NCBI GenBank assembly: GCA_950097015.1
Contig: CATNEN010000001.1
Coordinates: forward strand, 17,612,501 to 17,676,500
Reading direction: 5' to 3'
Source: Macrostomum hystrix
Lineage: Eukaryota > Platyhelminthes > Macrostomidae
DNA: 64,000 nucleotides
The stretch's first letter is position 1. Every line of letters begins with the position of its first letter. The position numbers and the translations under genes are program-made. The notes below the pieces were generated by a model. The model saw only the letters and a list, made by a program, of their open reading frames with translations. It did no database searches and was not told where the DNA came from. This document shows, one piece after another, positions 53,350 to 64,000 of this stretch.

Positions 53350-54657
53350 ATGGCGATTCGATTTCTAGCGATGGCTGCGGCTGCGGCCCTCTGCATCCAG
53401 TGGGCCCACGGCATGGAGTTGCACCGGCAGAAGAGTGAGTACCAAAGCACTGAACTCACACCTGAATTCACTCAGAATTAACCAGAAACATCACCATTCC
53501 AGGATTCATCCCTCTCAATGTCTGCTACGATGGAATCGGCTGCTTCAGCACCGGTGGAAACTTCTACAACCTGTTGATTCGACCGATTCAGCTGCTGCCG
53601 CAGAGCCCGGACCGCATCAGGCCTATCTTCAGTCTCTATACGCGGAGGAACATTGTGACTGCCCAGAACATAGTCTACAATAACAAGGCTAGCGTCACCG
53701 GATCCAACTTCAACGCCAGGCTACCCACAAAGATCATCATTCACGGATTCCTCGATCCTGGGAACGTCGCCTGGATGACGGACATGAGAAAAGCGCTGCT
53801 TCTACACGGTGAATACAATGTGATTCAGGTGAACTGGGACAAGGGCAACCAGCTGCCGTACACTCAGGCTACGGCCAACACTCGAGTCATCGGAGCACTC
53901 ATTGCTCAGCTCATCATGTGGCTCGAGACCGAGTTCGGAGCTAACCGTGAGCAGTTCCACCTGCTGGGCCACAGCCTTGGCGCCCATGTTGCTGGATACG
54001 CCGGTGAGAGACTCACTGGAACTCGCCGTCTCGGTCGCATCACCGGCATGGATCCGGCTGGTCCCTACTTCGAGAACACGCACCCGGAGGTCCGGCTCGA
54101 CCCTACTGACGCTCGCTTCGTCGACGCCATCCACACGGACGGAGACAGCCTGTTGAGCAGCATTTTGCTCAAAGGAGGCTTCGGAATGATGCAGGCGGTA
54201 GGTCACGTGGACTTCTACGCTAACGGAGGCAAGAACCAGCCGGATTGCACCCAGAATCCGATCACCAACATCATCATCAATGGCATCATCGAGGGCACCA
54301 AATGGGTGATCGCATGCGACCACCTGCGGGTGCTCCCCATGGTGACAAGCACTGTTGAGAACCTGCCTGGCAACTACAAGGCCTTCCCGTGCGACTCCTA
54401 CGCGAACTTCAAGGCTGGCAAGTGCTCGAGCTGCGGCACTGTGGGCTGCGCTCAGATGGGCATTCGGGCCAGCGAGTGGAACCCGAACGGACGCACAAAC
54501 GTGAAGATGTTCCTGGACACTGCCGGCAAGGCACCCTTTGAGAGCACTGGTGAGTTCAGTTCGTCTCACTTTATTACTTTTTGCCTGTCAGCGGTTGCTT
54601 CTTGAGGTTCCTAACAGACACATTAACTCACCTTTTCTCGCAGGTCCTCGCCGTTAG
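53350..54657 (+). CDS. Secreted pancreatic-lipase-family protein 2 (no PLAT domain), 3 exons
   Basis: Exons 53350-53434, 53503-54549, 54644-54657 give 381 residues, exactly the length and exon pattern of gene 1. Signal peptide MAIRFLAMAAAAALCIQWAH; mature HRQKRFIPLNVCYDGIGC. It has the same triad motifs (GHSLGAH, GMDPAGPYF, ACDHLRVL) and the same short end ESTGPRR. From KGNQLPYTQ onward most of exon 2 is identical at DNA level to gene 1. The block before it differs (NYDPGNVAWMTD-like region: HGFLDPGNVAWMTD), as does IINGIIEGTKWVI. AATAAA follows at about 54770. The ATG was chosen over 53574 because it supplies the signal peptide and the exon 1 donor gtgagt matches gene 1. Confidence 0.9.
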
Positions 54658-54939
54658 TTGCATTGACTCCGACTGCAGTTCGGGCACTAATTCAGCAGTA
54701 TACGTGCAGAATTCAAACTGATCATTTATAGTACATGTACAGAGGCTGCCTAAGTTGGCGTCTGTTAAGAATAAAAGTGAATCACAGAATTCCAAAAAAC
54801 ACAAAAATGCTAAGTGAAGCAAATTTCTTCGTTTTTGTTTTTTACTTGTATTTTTGAGTGCTCAATTGAGCTCTTAGCCCAGAACTTCAACCGTTGGAGC
54901 TTTGAGCAAGACACTTAATTCCGTGATGCTTCAGTTCAC
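54658..54939. other. 3' region of lipase 2 with a SINE-like scrap
   Basis: AATAAA at 54770-54775. Segment ttgagcaagacacttaattc with cagttcacccag (54902-54944) resembles a central segment common in invertebrate tRNA-SINEs. It adjoins the S1 SINE copy. Confidence 0.4.
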
Positions 54940-55165
54940 CCAGTTAACACGCAGGCACACGCTCACACAGGTGTGTTTATCTGCCCTGACTTTCTCATCG
55001 GCAGGCACTGTACACTCTCACTATAAATTGTACGACAAGCCCCCAAGCCTTCTCTCCGCGGCTGCGTTCCAAATGAATGTGGCCTCGCCGCGGAATCGAA
55101 CTCAGGGATCTTGGTGTGAGAGGCAAACGCGTTTAACATCAGCCACTCAGCCACCAGAGTTGCCT
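54940..55165 (-). mobile_element. tRNA-derived SINE (family S1), minus-strand copy lacking its tail
   Basis: Minus reading: TGGTGGCTGAGTGGCTGATG (A-box type, best preserved of the three copies), GCGTTTGCCTCTCACACC, CTGAGTTCGATTCCGCGGCG (B box), then CGGAGAGAAGGCTTGGGGGC and CACACCTGTGTGAGCGTGTG. Homology ends near 54945, so the 3' part of the element is missing or replaced. Confidence 0.75.
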
Positions 55166-56077
55166 ATCTGCTCAGTGGAATTTTGGCACAGCCAGTCAGC
55201 ATTTGCTGGTCTGAACAATGCGGTTTTTTAACGGAGTTTCTGCAGGTTCTATTTTTAGAGCTTGATGGCTGAATCTCATTTCTATCCAATTATGTTAAGT
55301 GTAGGTAAAAATGCGAACGTGACTTTTGAGATTAAATATTAGTATATAACAATTTGAGCCCATCTGTAATCTAATCGTACATTTCAGGTTCTCAGGCTAC
55401 CCTCTGGGTATGTTTTCCCAACAGAGGGGATTTTGGCTAGTTGTGGCTTGCCGATAAAGGTCCCCAGTTAAAGTGAGTGTGTTTATATCGCAAATAGTTG
55501 CTGACTAATCAAATTAGTTCCTGTACTATTGAACTAGGAGGCATTTTGAATCCATTTGCAACACCGGATGAACTGTGGCGATTGCAGTAAAACGAATATT
55601 CAAATCGAATCAAATAAAGCTTTTCTTTGCTTCATCGCCGGAAAGAAGACTTTAAGAGGTCATCGGCCTTGGCCTCATTTAAAAGAAAAAAAAAGATTTC
55701 CGCCAAAACTAAAACACACGACAAGGCATAACAATGAATAAGGCACTATCACCCTCCGATGCGTTTTTCCGACTCTGTATTTGAAAAGCGTCAGTTCTCA
55801 GTGCAAAATAGTTTCCAAGTTGAGCTGTTGTTGTAAGTCGTGCTTTTTTTGCATATCGAAGAGTGGATAACACTCCCACAGACAAGTTGGCTAGCCTGTT
55901 CAGGTTAGTTTCATGAGACTTTTAGCAGGTGTATTGCTAGATTCCCAGGCAGGGCTAAGATTGACGCGAGCAAAACTACGTGATAATGAGCCACATATAA
56001 AGCGAATAGTATCAGCCCATTCTACATTCGCTGTTCATCATTGACGATTTTAGTCTCAGCGAATAAAAAAATTGTCC
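55166..56077. other. Intergenic and promoter of lipase 3
   Basis: No gene. Its last 80 bp hold the lipase 3 core promoter (separate entry). Confidence 0.4.
55996..56001 (+). promoter_or_regulatory. TATA box of lipase 3
   Basis: tataaa 77 bp upstream of the ATG at 56078. This leaves a 5' UTR of about 45-50 nt if transcription starts 25-30 bp downstream, near cattctacattcgctg. Confidence 0.6.
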
Positions 56078-57958
56078 ATGCAAATGATTCTACTAGCACT
56101 CAGGTGCACTCCGCTGCTGCTGCTGCTTGCAGTGGGCAGCAATGGGCAGGAAACCATCGATAAAAGTAAGTTATTTTTTTCTTTTGTCCAAGTAAAAAAT
56201 CAAATAAGGGAGAAAATTATGGCGAAAAAGGCCGCTATCACCCGGGAAATGGTACTTAATGTTGTACTTTCAGAGTTTGTCCCAATGGAGGTGTGTTACG
56301 GTGAGCTGGGCTGCTTCAGCACAGGTGGGCGCTTCTACGACCTGTGGAATCGACCACTGCAGCTGCTGCCGCAGAGCCCTGACCGCATCAGGCCCACCTA
56401 TGCTTTGTACACCAGGAGCAACGCGAATGCACCGCATCTTCTGGTGCACGGCGATATGGCCAGCGTCTCCAACTCGAACTTCAACGCCAGTTTGCCCACC
56501 AAGATTGTCATCCACGGATTCTTGGAGGACGCCACCGTGCCTTGGATGAGCGACATGAGGAAATCCCTGCTGCTGAACGGCGATTACAACGTAATCGTAC
56601 TGGACTGGAGCAAGGGCAACCAGCTGCCGTACACTCAGGCTACGGCCAACACTCGAGTCATCGGAGCACTCATTGCTCAGCTCATCATGTGGCTCGAGAC
56701 CGAGTTCGGAGCTAACCGTGAGCAGTTCCACCTGCTGGGCCACAGCCTTGGCTCCCACATCGCTGGATACGCTGGTGAGAGGCTCACGGGAACACGCCGT
56801 CTCGGTCGCATCACCGGCATGGATCCGGCTGGTCCCTACTTCGAGAACACACACCCGGAGGTCCGGCTCGACCCTACTGACGCTCGCTTCGTCGACGCCA
56901 TCCACACGGACGGAGACAGCCTGTTGAGCAGCATTGTCCTGCAGGGCGGCATGGGTCTGATGCAGCCCGTGGGACACGTGGACTTCTACCCGAACGGTGG
57001 CAAGACGCAACCAAACTGCAATGAGAATTCCATTGCTAACATCATCATCAACGGCATCATCGAGGGCACCAAGTGGATCATTGCCTGCGACCACATGCGT
57101 GTGCTTCAGCTGGTGTCCTCAACACTGATCCACGCCCAAGGCGACTTCAAGGCCTACCCGTGCGACTCCTACGAGAACTTCAAGGCTGGCAAGTGCACCG
57201 GCTGTGGCAGCACCGGCTGCGCCTTCATGGGTGCCAGGGCCAACGAGTGGAACCCGAACGGACGCACCAACGTGAAGATGTTCCTGGACACTGCCGGCAA
57301 GGCACCCTACGACAGTGAGTGAGACAGTTAACTGCTTTGGCACACTTTTTGGAGTAAATCTTCGGAGAACCGTAGCCCGGTTCTTTTTGCGCATGTTCTG
57401 ATGCCTCCGTTTCCTCTCCAGTTCATCACTATGCAGTCAAGGTGACTGTTTCTGGAATTTCCGAGGCCAAGCGTCAGTACGGTGACTTGTTCGTCACCCT
57501 CGAGGGCGCCGATGGAAAGCGAAGCTCCCAGCTCACCGTTGTTGAGAAGGCCTACATGGAGCCTGGCGAGCAGATCAGCCTGATGCTCACCAGCACGGAA
57601 CCTGTGCTGGACCTGGCCCGTCTGACCGTGTCCTGGAAGCACCGTTGGACTCTGGCGATTCTCACCCAGAAACTGCACATCAACCGCGTGGAGATCTTCG
57701 AAGGCCTCAAGGAGAAGCGGTGAGAGCTCAATTTGAGGTTGAGAGGCTTTCGTAAACGATATTGTGACTCTGGGGATAGTGTTAGCTGCTTAACTTGAGA
57801 ACTGTGGGCAGTGCTACAAGTACCAGGAAGTTTTTTGAAATCTTATCTGAAATTTCCCTATCACCCAAACTGCCTACTTCAGGTCCTCCTACTGCGCCAA
57901 GAATGTGGCCATCGAGTCAGGAAAATCGTTGACCCTCTCGGCGTCCAGCATCTGCTAG
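56078..57958 (+). CDS. Secreted pancreatic-lipase-family protein 3 with PLAT domain, 4 exons
   Basis: Exons 56078-56165, 56274-57314, 57422-57719, 57883-57958 give 500 residues. Signal peptide MQMILLALRCTPLLLLLAVG. The catalytic domain has HLLGHSLGSHIAGYAGERL (Ser), GMDPAGPYF (Asp) and ACDHMRVL (His). It also has NPNGRTNVKMFLDTAGKAPY. Exons 3-4 add a PLAT/LH2-type beta-sandwich (HHYAVKVTVSGISEAKRQYG, LARLTVSWKHRW, INRVEIFEG, SSYCAKNVAI), ending SASSIC. It is the full-length form of the family, where PLAT aids membrane or cofactor binding. Exon 2 shares identical DNA blocks with genes 1 and 2 around the catalytic Ser, while its N-terminal third is diverged (NANAPHLLVHGDMAS). No lesions. The ATG was preferred to an upstream in-frame TTG. 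Confidence 0.9.
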
Positions 57959-60351
57959 ATAAATGATAGACTGCACAACTCGCTTATTCAGTAATATAAA
58001 AAACGTGTGAAAAATACCATCGAAAGAAATTAAGTCGACAAATTTGAGTATCTTAGGCATCGTCGGACTTTGTGATTCAGTGTCGACGTGAATATTGTGG
58101 CAAATGGAGCGGCTCCCAAGTCGAAATTCTAATTTATATTTACTAACGTGTGTTCGAATTACTTACGAATATTCGATTAGACAGATAAACTTATATAAGT
58201 GTATATTATATATAAAAGCATTATGGTACACAACGGCGATAATACTGCAGGGTGCTCCACAGCCCCATTAATCTGAAAAGTCGCAATGGATTGACATATA
58301 CTGACAGGGCCACTCGGCAAACACGAAAAGATAGAGGAGAGAACATTTGAAGGTTAAAAATGAATATCTGGGCTTTGAAATGGTGAAATGGGACAATATT
58401 TCAGCACTTGTAGTAAAACTATCGCCTTTATCACAGGTTTGTACCAGCTGTTGATTGTCTGAAGACTGGGTCATATAATCAAAATCTTTTCATAAAATAA
58501 TTCAAACGTGAAAACCCAATAGCTGATTTAAAAAAGCACCAGATCAGACAAAAACTGAAATTTGGTTCACATTTATCGATTTCTGAGCGAAGCATTTTAG
58601 GTTTATGAGGACTTAACCGCTGTGGAAATTCGAACAAAAAACTGATGGACTAGCAGTAGGATCAGCAAGAAAGTTGGGTGAGGCAGAGCACCAGTGGCTA
58701 TGCTACACATGATGCGTGAAATGACACGGCGAAACTTGACAAGCTAATTCACAACGCGCTTACGATAAATTTTTCCGAGAAAAGTAGCTAACATTTTACA
58801 AACTTAAAAAGCTAGCTTTATCGAATGAAATTCCAATAAATCTACGAGCATACAGTTCAGGACAAACGTGTCATGAATGCACCCTCGTATAGTTGAACTT
58901 TGTCGGTTTGAACAGGCGATGACAAAGCGATTGTGTTCAACAAACGCAATATCAATTATTCTCATTCTCAATTTAAAATTGGCAAGGAAGCTAGAACATT
59001 TTAACAAAAAAATCCATCGAAAACCATTTCACAAACGATTGACTGTACTTGAGAAGCGGCTGTTGCTTTGCACACAACGCAATTAACATATGGTAGGTTG
59101 TGTCTCATGAGGCAGCCACTTAATTACGCGGTCGCCTGAAAGGAAAAGACAGTAAGAAAATGATGATAGGAACTTAACAGTTGGTCGAAAATGATATCTA
59201 TTCGATCGATCAAAGTGCAAGTACTGTCAGTGTGGTCGCAACTCGGGCCACGGAAGTCACTCTTCTGAAGTCTGACATTTGAAACTGCAGACATTTATTC
59301 AGCCCCGCCCTCCTAGCTGGGGGACCATTGGGAATTAGGACGGGTCGACGCACTGTACGTTCGTGACGAACGCCGAGGACCTGCAGTGTGACAGCGAGCC
59401 TGACATGGATAATATTAAACAGACAGACACGCACAGAGATATTATTTTGATGGGCAGACGAGCAGACCAACAGCCAGACAAGAGGAACTTTTGATCGCAT
59501 TACTGAGCTAGTAAATGTTGCTTTGTTTGTTGATTGCTTATCAGAAATCTTACTTAGTTAGGGATAATTTGTACGCGCATCTGTCTGGCCTAGTTAGATT
59601 CACAAGCCGGCCATAAGTCATAAAGTTATACAGCCCAGAACCCTCGCCAGCGCATCTTTAAATATCCTCGGCTGAGGACGAAAGTACAAAATTCAATCTA
59701 AAAATAGACACTCACTTTAACTTTTCCCGCATTCGTGCCCCCTGAGGTCGGCTTTTAGTTCTGCTGGGCGGCCCTGCTTCTCAGTTTCTTCCCCCGCTAT
59801 TTATCCCCAATGTTTGCAATATTATCTATCTATCTACCAGCTTTTTATTCGTTTCCTCTTCATGAAAAGCAGAACACACGCGCACACAGCACCCTGACAA
59901 CCAGGTGGCCTAGGTGGATGCCCCAGGACAGCGCCGCATTGGGGCATTGAAGGTCGCACTCGCTCAGCGGTAACCGACTCCGCTTCCGGTCGCTTTTGAA
60001 GGTGGATCTGGTAGTGCCAGACAAGCCACCGACTAAGCTAAAGGATAGGCATAAAAGATCAAGATTCTTGGAAACCTGTCGTTAAGGTCATTAGATGCAG
60101 AGGCTGCTGCTGATTGAACGGGGAATGTGTAAATTCCCGAATGCACCGTGGCATGGTAGTTTAAAAATGCATTCCTTCTTCCTTCATGCCCTCATCTGTC
60201 AGTCAAAGTTCCCTCAAACTTTCTGCCACTCACGCGTCTATTCTGGCAGCCTGTGACAAGCGGGCGACTCACCGCAAATTCTGTGCTTGGCATTAGGGTT
60301 GAGCTGAGCTGTAGTGCGGAAACACAATCAAAATGACACTCCCAAAAGCTC
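57959..60351. other. Intergenic between lipase 3 and the Kv1 gene
   Basis: No recognisable gene or repeat. It contains the 3' UTRs of two convergent genes: lipase 3 (plus) and the channel (minus). Confidence 0.4.
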
Positions 60352-62184
60352 TCATACATCGGTCTCGAAGCAAGCCACGCTGCTCTTGTTAGAGTTGTGC
60401 TGCTGCTGCTGCTGTGCGTGATTTTGCTTGACCGAAGGTTGCGACTCCGAGCGGTGCATCGAAAGCAGATTGGCTTCGGTGACGGCGTCAACTTCCGACG
60501 CTTCTGAGGCCCGACTCCCCGACACCAGCGAGTTTTTCCTGCTGTCCTTGTAGGCCGGGCACGACTGCACGTGAACGTAGGTCTGCTTGTCCTCCGACTC
60601 AGTCTCCCGGTGGTAGAAGTAGTTGAAGTTAGACACGATGACTGGCACCGGCAGGGCGATCGTGAGCACACCGGCGATGGCGCACAGGGAGCCGACCAGT
60701 TTGCCCCACACCGTCACTGGCCGCATGTCTCCATAGCCGACGGTTGTCATGGTGACTACGGCCCACCAGAACGCCGATGGTATCGAGTCGAAGTGCGACT
60801 TCTCCGCTGAGTCGGCCTCGGCAAAGTACACAGCCGATGAGAAGAGGATTACGCTGATGAAGAGAAAGAAGACCAGCAGGCCGAGCTCTCGAACCGAGGC
60901 TTTGAGCGTCTGTCCAAGGATTTGCAGCCCCTTGAAGTGCCGGCTGAGCTTGAAGATCCTGAACACTCGAACCAGACGAATCACCCGCAGCACCGCCAGC
61001 GACATCGCCTGGTTGCTCCTGCTGTCGTCCGCTATCACCGTGCCCAGCGTGATGAAGTAGGGAATGATGGCCACAATGTCGATCAGGTTCATGATGTTCT
61101 TGAAGAAGCCAATCTTTGCCGGTGAAGATGCAAACCTGACAAGCAGCTCGAATGTGAACCAGATGATGCAGACTGTCTCAATGACGAAGAAGGACTCTCC
61201 GAACTGCGGTATGTCATCCTCCTCGATTACTTGGCTGGTGGTGTTTCCGTAGGTCTCGTTGATCACCTTGTAGTGCCGGAAGTGGGGCAGAGTCTCCACG
61301 CAGAAGATCACTATGCTGAGCAGGATGACGCACACTGAGATGATGGCGATCACGCGGGCTGCCATGGAACTCTCGGGGTACTCGAAAAGCAGCCACACCT
61401 TTCGTTGGAACTCATTATCCGGCAGCACCTTCACCTCCTCCTTGATGAAGCCTTCGTCGTCGCGGTATTTCTCAATGGCGTCTTCACCCAGCTCGTAGAA
61501 GCGGATCTCCTCTGTGAAGACGTCGATGGGCACGTTGACGGGTCGTCGAAGCCTGCCGCCGCTCTGGTAAAAGTACAAAATAGCGTCGAAAGAAGGCCGA
61601 TTGCGGTCGAAGAAATACTCGTTGCGCAACGGGTCGTAGTAGCGATTGCGCTTCTGCGAGCTTCCCAGCAGAGTCTCGGGAAACTGGTTCAGCGTTTTTA
61701 GCTGCGTCTCAAAGCGTAGTCCGCTGACGTTGATGACCACGCGGTCGCTGTCAAACGCCCTTGAAGCCGATTCGTCAAACTGGTTTTGTTGAAGATGCTG
61801 ATTGTGCTGCTGCTGCTGCTGCAGTTGCAGTTGCCCTCCAGCGGGGTGAGCTGTTGTTGGCGACATGTCATCGGGGTGAAGATCTTCGCCCGGTCTAGAC
61901 AGCTGAGATGGCGGCATCTTCGGGTAGGATCTGAAATGAATCGGAGTTCCTGGCTGAGACTCCTGCTGATACTGCTGATGCTGCTGATGCTGCTGATGCT
62001 GCTGATTGTGGGGCTTGTGGTACAGATGGTGCTTGTAGCTTGTACCAGGGATATCGGTACAACTGCCACTTTCTGTAGAGAGGCCAGCCATTGCCGCCTC
62101 CATGGCGTCCTGACAGTCTTCAGGGGCTCGCCGGCCCCTCAGACAGCCCAAGCACAGACACGGAGAGGCCGGAGGGAGAATCAA
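60352..62184 (-). CDS. Voltage-gated potassium channel, Shaker/Kv1 subfamily, intronless coding region
   Basis: 610-codon single ORF. N-terminus with Gln/His-rich runs (residues ~50-140). T1 tetramerisation domain ~146-240 ([34 protein letters not shown]). S1 [21 protein letters not shown]1-S2 loop with two N-glycosylation sites (NETYGNTT). S2 with [15 protein letters not shown]4 [20 protein letters not shown] with five Arg/Lys spaced by three (~400). S5, then pore [17 protein letters not shown] (~480), and S6 [20 protein letters not shown] with the PVP hinge. The C-terminus ends FETDV, a class I PDZ ligand as in Shaker. It forms tetrameric delayed or A-type K+ channels in excitable membranes. 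Kv1-defining [17 protein letters not shown] is present. The upstream in-frame ATG was chosen; MEAAMAG at residue 28 is an alternative. Confidence 0.95.
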   Translation of the reverse strand: MILPPASPCLCLGCLRGRRAPEDCQDAMEAAMAGLSTESGSCTDIPGTSYKHHLYHKPHNQQHQQHQQHQQYQQESQPGTPIHFRSYPKMPPSQLSRPGEDLHPDDMSPTTAHPAGGQLQLQQQQQHNQHLQQNQFDESASRAFDSDRVVINVSGLRFETQLKTLNQFPETLLGSSQKRNRYYDPLRNEYFFDRNRPSFDAILYFYQSGGRLRRPVNVPIDVFTEEIRFYELGEDAIEKYRDDEGFIKEEVKVLPDNEFQRKVWLLFEYPESSMAARVIAIISVCVILLSIVIFCVETLPHFRHYKVINETYGNTTSQVIEEDDIPQFGESFFVIETVCIIWFTFELLVRFASSPAKIGFFKNIMNLIDIVAIIPYFITLGTVIADDSRSNQAMSLAVLRVIRLVRVFRIFKLSRHFKGLQILGQTLKASVRELGLLVFFLFISVILFSSAVYFAEADSAEKSHFDSIPSAFWWAVVTMTTVGYGDMRPVTVWGKLVGSLCAIAGVLTIALPVPVIVSNFNYFYHRETESEDKQTYVHVQSCPAYKDSRKNSLVSGSRASEASEVDAVTEANLLSMHRSESQPSVKQNHAQQQQQHNSNKSSVACFETDV

Positions 62185-63340
62185 GGTCAGATGCGGACTG
62201 AGAGAGAACTCTTGCGAGTGGAATATTCAAGTGAAACAGCTGGTCACGCGGGACGGCTCAGGGGAGACACAAAGCGGGTCTCTCGTGGCCTGTGAGGCGC
62301 GGCTTCAGCGTCACTTTTCGATGGATGGCGGACTGGCCAAACCCTAACCCGCCTGTCGCAGAGGTCCGCGTTTCTATCCGTCCAGTATCAGTTGCTAGCC
62401 GGCTATTTCCCAATCTTGGGAGAATATTGGATTGGCTAGTGGCTTGGAGGTGGCGGGGTTGGAGGGGAGCAGAGAGAGGAGGCTGCTATTTGAGAAGGCG
62501 CTGAGATGAATAAAATGCCCAAAGAAAAAATGCCGTCAGCATAACAGACTAGCGCCGGCTTCTGAGTCGAGTATTCGACTCGAATAAAAGTCGACTCAGG
62601 CCAGAGTTTGAGTCGGGGCCATGAACTTGAACCACTTGATCTCCGGCACCTCCGATTGTTGGAGGTGCCAGCTGCCGGGGTTTCAGGGGCGCCGGGACGA
62701 GGAAAGAAAGAATTCTCGGAGAAGAGCAGAACTTGCGGGGGTGAGAAGCTGAATGCGATACGCGAGTGGCTGATCGCATGCTGCTGCTGCTGCTGCTGCT
62801 GCTGCCTACTCTGCCTCCTCGACCCGTCCTAGCCGCTGCTAGGGAAAAAGTGACTTGATTAGGCCGAGTCTCTGACCCCCCTGACTGGTCTATCTGGGAT
62901 TTCTCGGTTGGGGAAGTGAGTTGGGGGATGCGACAGGGCGGAGTTGGGTCTTCGACGATCCTGATCCCGTTTCTGTCTATCCTGTCCGTCTGTGTGACTG
63001 GCCAACACACACACACACAACTTGGAGCAGAGCCAATGGACAGGGTTCGGGTCAAGTAAAAGACAGAGAGGGAGAGAGAGGGGACAAATTAGATGGGGAT
63101 CCTGGGCTGCACAAATATCCCAATATCCCACTATGTTTTTTCTTCCCCTCTCTCAGCTGTCACAGCTGTAATAGGCCTAACTTTGTTAGCCTCAGCCATT
63201 GGCACAGACTCCAGACTGCTCCAGAAGGGGCAATTAATCTCCCTGCTCAATTATCCTTTGTGTTGTGAGCAATTAGGAAAAAGTATCCCAATTAGTTTGT
63301 GTTTAATATTGGCCGAGATTATTTACGAAAATTGCCATTT
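62185..63340. other. Upstream region of the Kv1 gene with CTG and CA/GA microsatellites
   Basis: Probable 5' UTR/promoter side of the channel gene. Contains (ctg)8-9 at 62779-62803, (ca)n near 63005-63020 and (ga)n near 63065-63085. No convincing separate gene. Confidence 0.5.
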
Positions 63341-64000
63341 TCGGGATCGGGATCAGGGATCGGGATCAGGGATCGGGATCAGGGATCGGGATCAGGGATC
63401 GGGATCAGGGATCGGGATCAGGGATCGGGATCAGGGATCGGGATCAGGGATCGGGATCAGGGATCGGGATCAGGGATCGGGATCAGGGATCGGGATCAGG
63501 GATCGGGATCAGGGATCGGGATCAGGGATCGGGATCAGGGATCGGGATCAGGGATCGGGATCAGGGATCGGGATCAGGGATCGGGATCAGGGATCGGGAT
63601 CAGGGATCGGGATCAGGGATCGGGATCAGGGATCGGGATCAGGGATCGGGATCAGGGATCGGGATCAGGGATCGGGATCAGGGATCGGGATCAGGGATCG
63701 GGATCAGGGATCGGGATCAGGGATCGGGATCAGGGATCGGGATCAGGGATCGGGATCAGGGATCGGGATCAGGGATCGGGATCAGGGATCGGGATCAGGG
63801 ATCGGGATCAGGGATCGGGATCAGGGATCGGGATCAGGGATCGGGATCAGGGATCGGGATCAGGGATCGGGATCAGGGATCGGGATCAGGGATCGGGATC
63901 AGGGATCGGGATCAGGGATCGGGATCAGGGATCGGGATCAGGGATCGGGATCAGGGATCGGGATCAGGGATCGGGATCAGGGATCGGGATCAGGGATCGG
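63341..64000 (+). repeat. 13-bp minisatellite, about 50 copies to the window edge
   Basis: Unit gggatcagggatc repeated with almost no variation from about 63341 past the end of the window. G-rich plus strand with two GGG runs per unit and one CpG at each unit junction (atc-ggg). Confidence 0.95.

Noticed and set aside
1-64000. CRISPR array, operon or bacterial insertion sequence
   Set aside because: Tandem repeats lack unique spacers, and genes are spliced and eukaryotic in type.

Overview
The window is animal DNA. It has spliced genes with GT-AG introns, a Shaker-type potassium channel, a cluster of pancreatic-lipase-family genes, a four-transmembrane gene, and a dense load of metazoan transposable elements: KDZ, Crypton-like, Gypsy, Copia, THAP/P-like, MULE/SWIM, a non-LTR element and tRNA-derived SINEs. 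An invertebrate is likely, but the sequence alone does not fix the phylum. Host exons are GC-rich. The rest is mostly AT-rich, apart from a very GC-rich LINE.

Left part (1-42.6 kb): a transposon and gene-fragment graveyard. It opens with a multi-exon KDZ transposase (minus strand, running off the left edge). Tandem repeats follow: 320 bp with tRNA-like promoter boxes, 203 bp, about 182 bp with internal hairpins, and a 98-bp direct repeat flanking an LTR-like promoter segment. Chromatin-type modules come next: a decayed C2H2 exon, an NCoR-like SANT exon, and a coiled-coil plus KMT5A-like SET gene truncated at its last conserved Tyr. Then come a frameshifted AlkB-like dioxygenase interrupted by a second KDZ copy, a Copia integrase piece, a cysteine-peptidase-like ORF, a MULE/SWIM transposase C-terminus, a LINE RT fragment, an unidentified spliced gene with stops, a Crypton-like recombinase, a second KMT5A-like SET (frameshifted), an RPA70-like pseudogene, and several Gypsy and THAP fragments.

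The most interesting single locus is at 35.2-38.1 kb. It is an uninterrupted five-exon gene (649 codons) whose intron phases all join cleanly. It encodes a transposase-like protein with acidic motifs DFSENY, WSDGPTSQFQNRY and SHGKGAIDGLGG, followed by a duplicated C-terminal module. I cannot place it in a named transposase superfamily.

Right part (42.6-64 kb): host territory. A two-exon four-TM gene (minus strand) has a 4.9-kb intron containing a SINE that was split by a 4.1-kb non-LTR retrotransposon with an intact 1305-codon ORF2. After a 21-bp minisatellite come three tandem secreted lipase genes (two without and one with a PLAT domain). They share stretches of identical sequence that suggest gene conversion. 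An intronless Kv1/Shaker channel (minus strand) follows. The window ends inside a 13-bp G-rich minisatellite.
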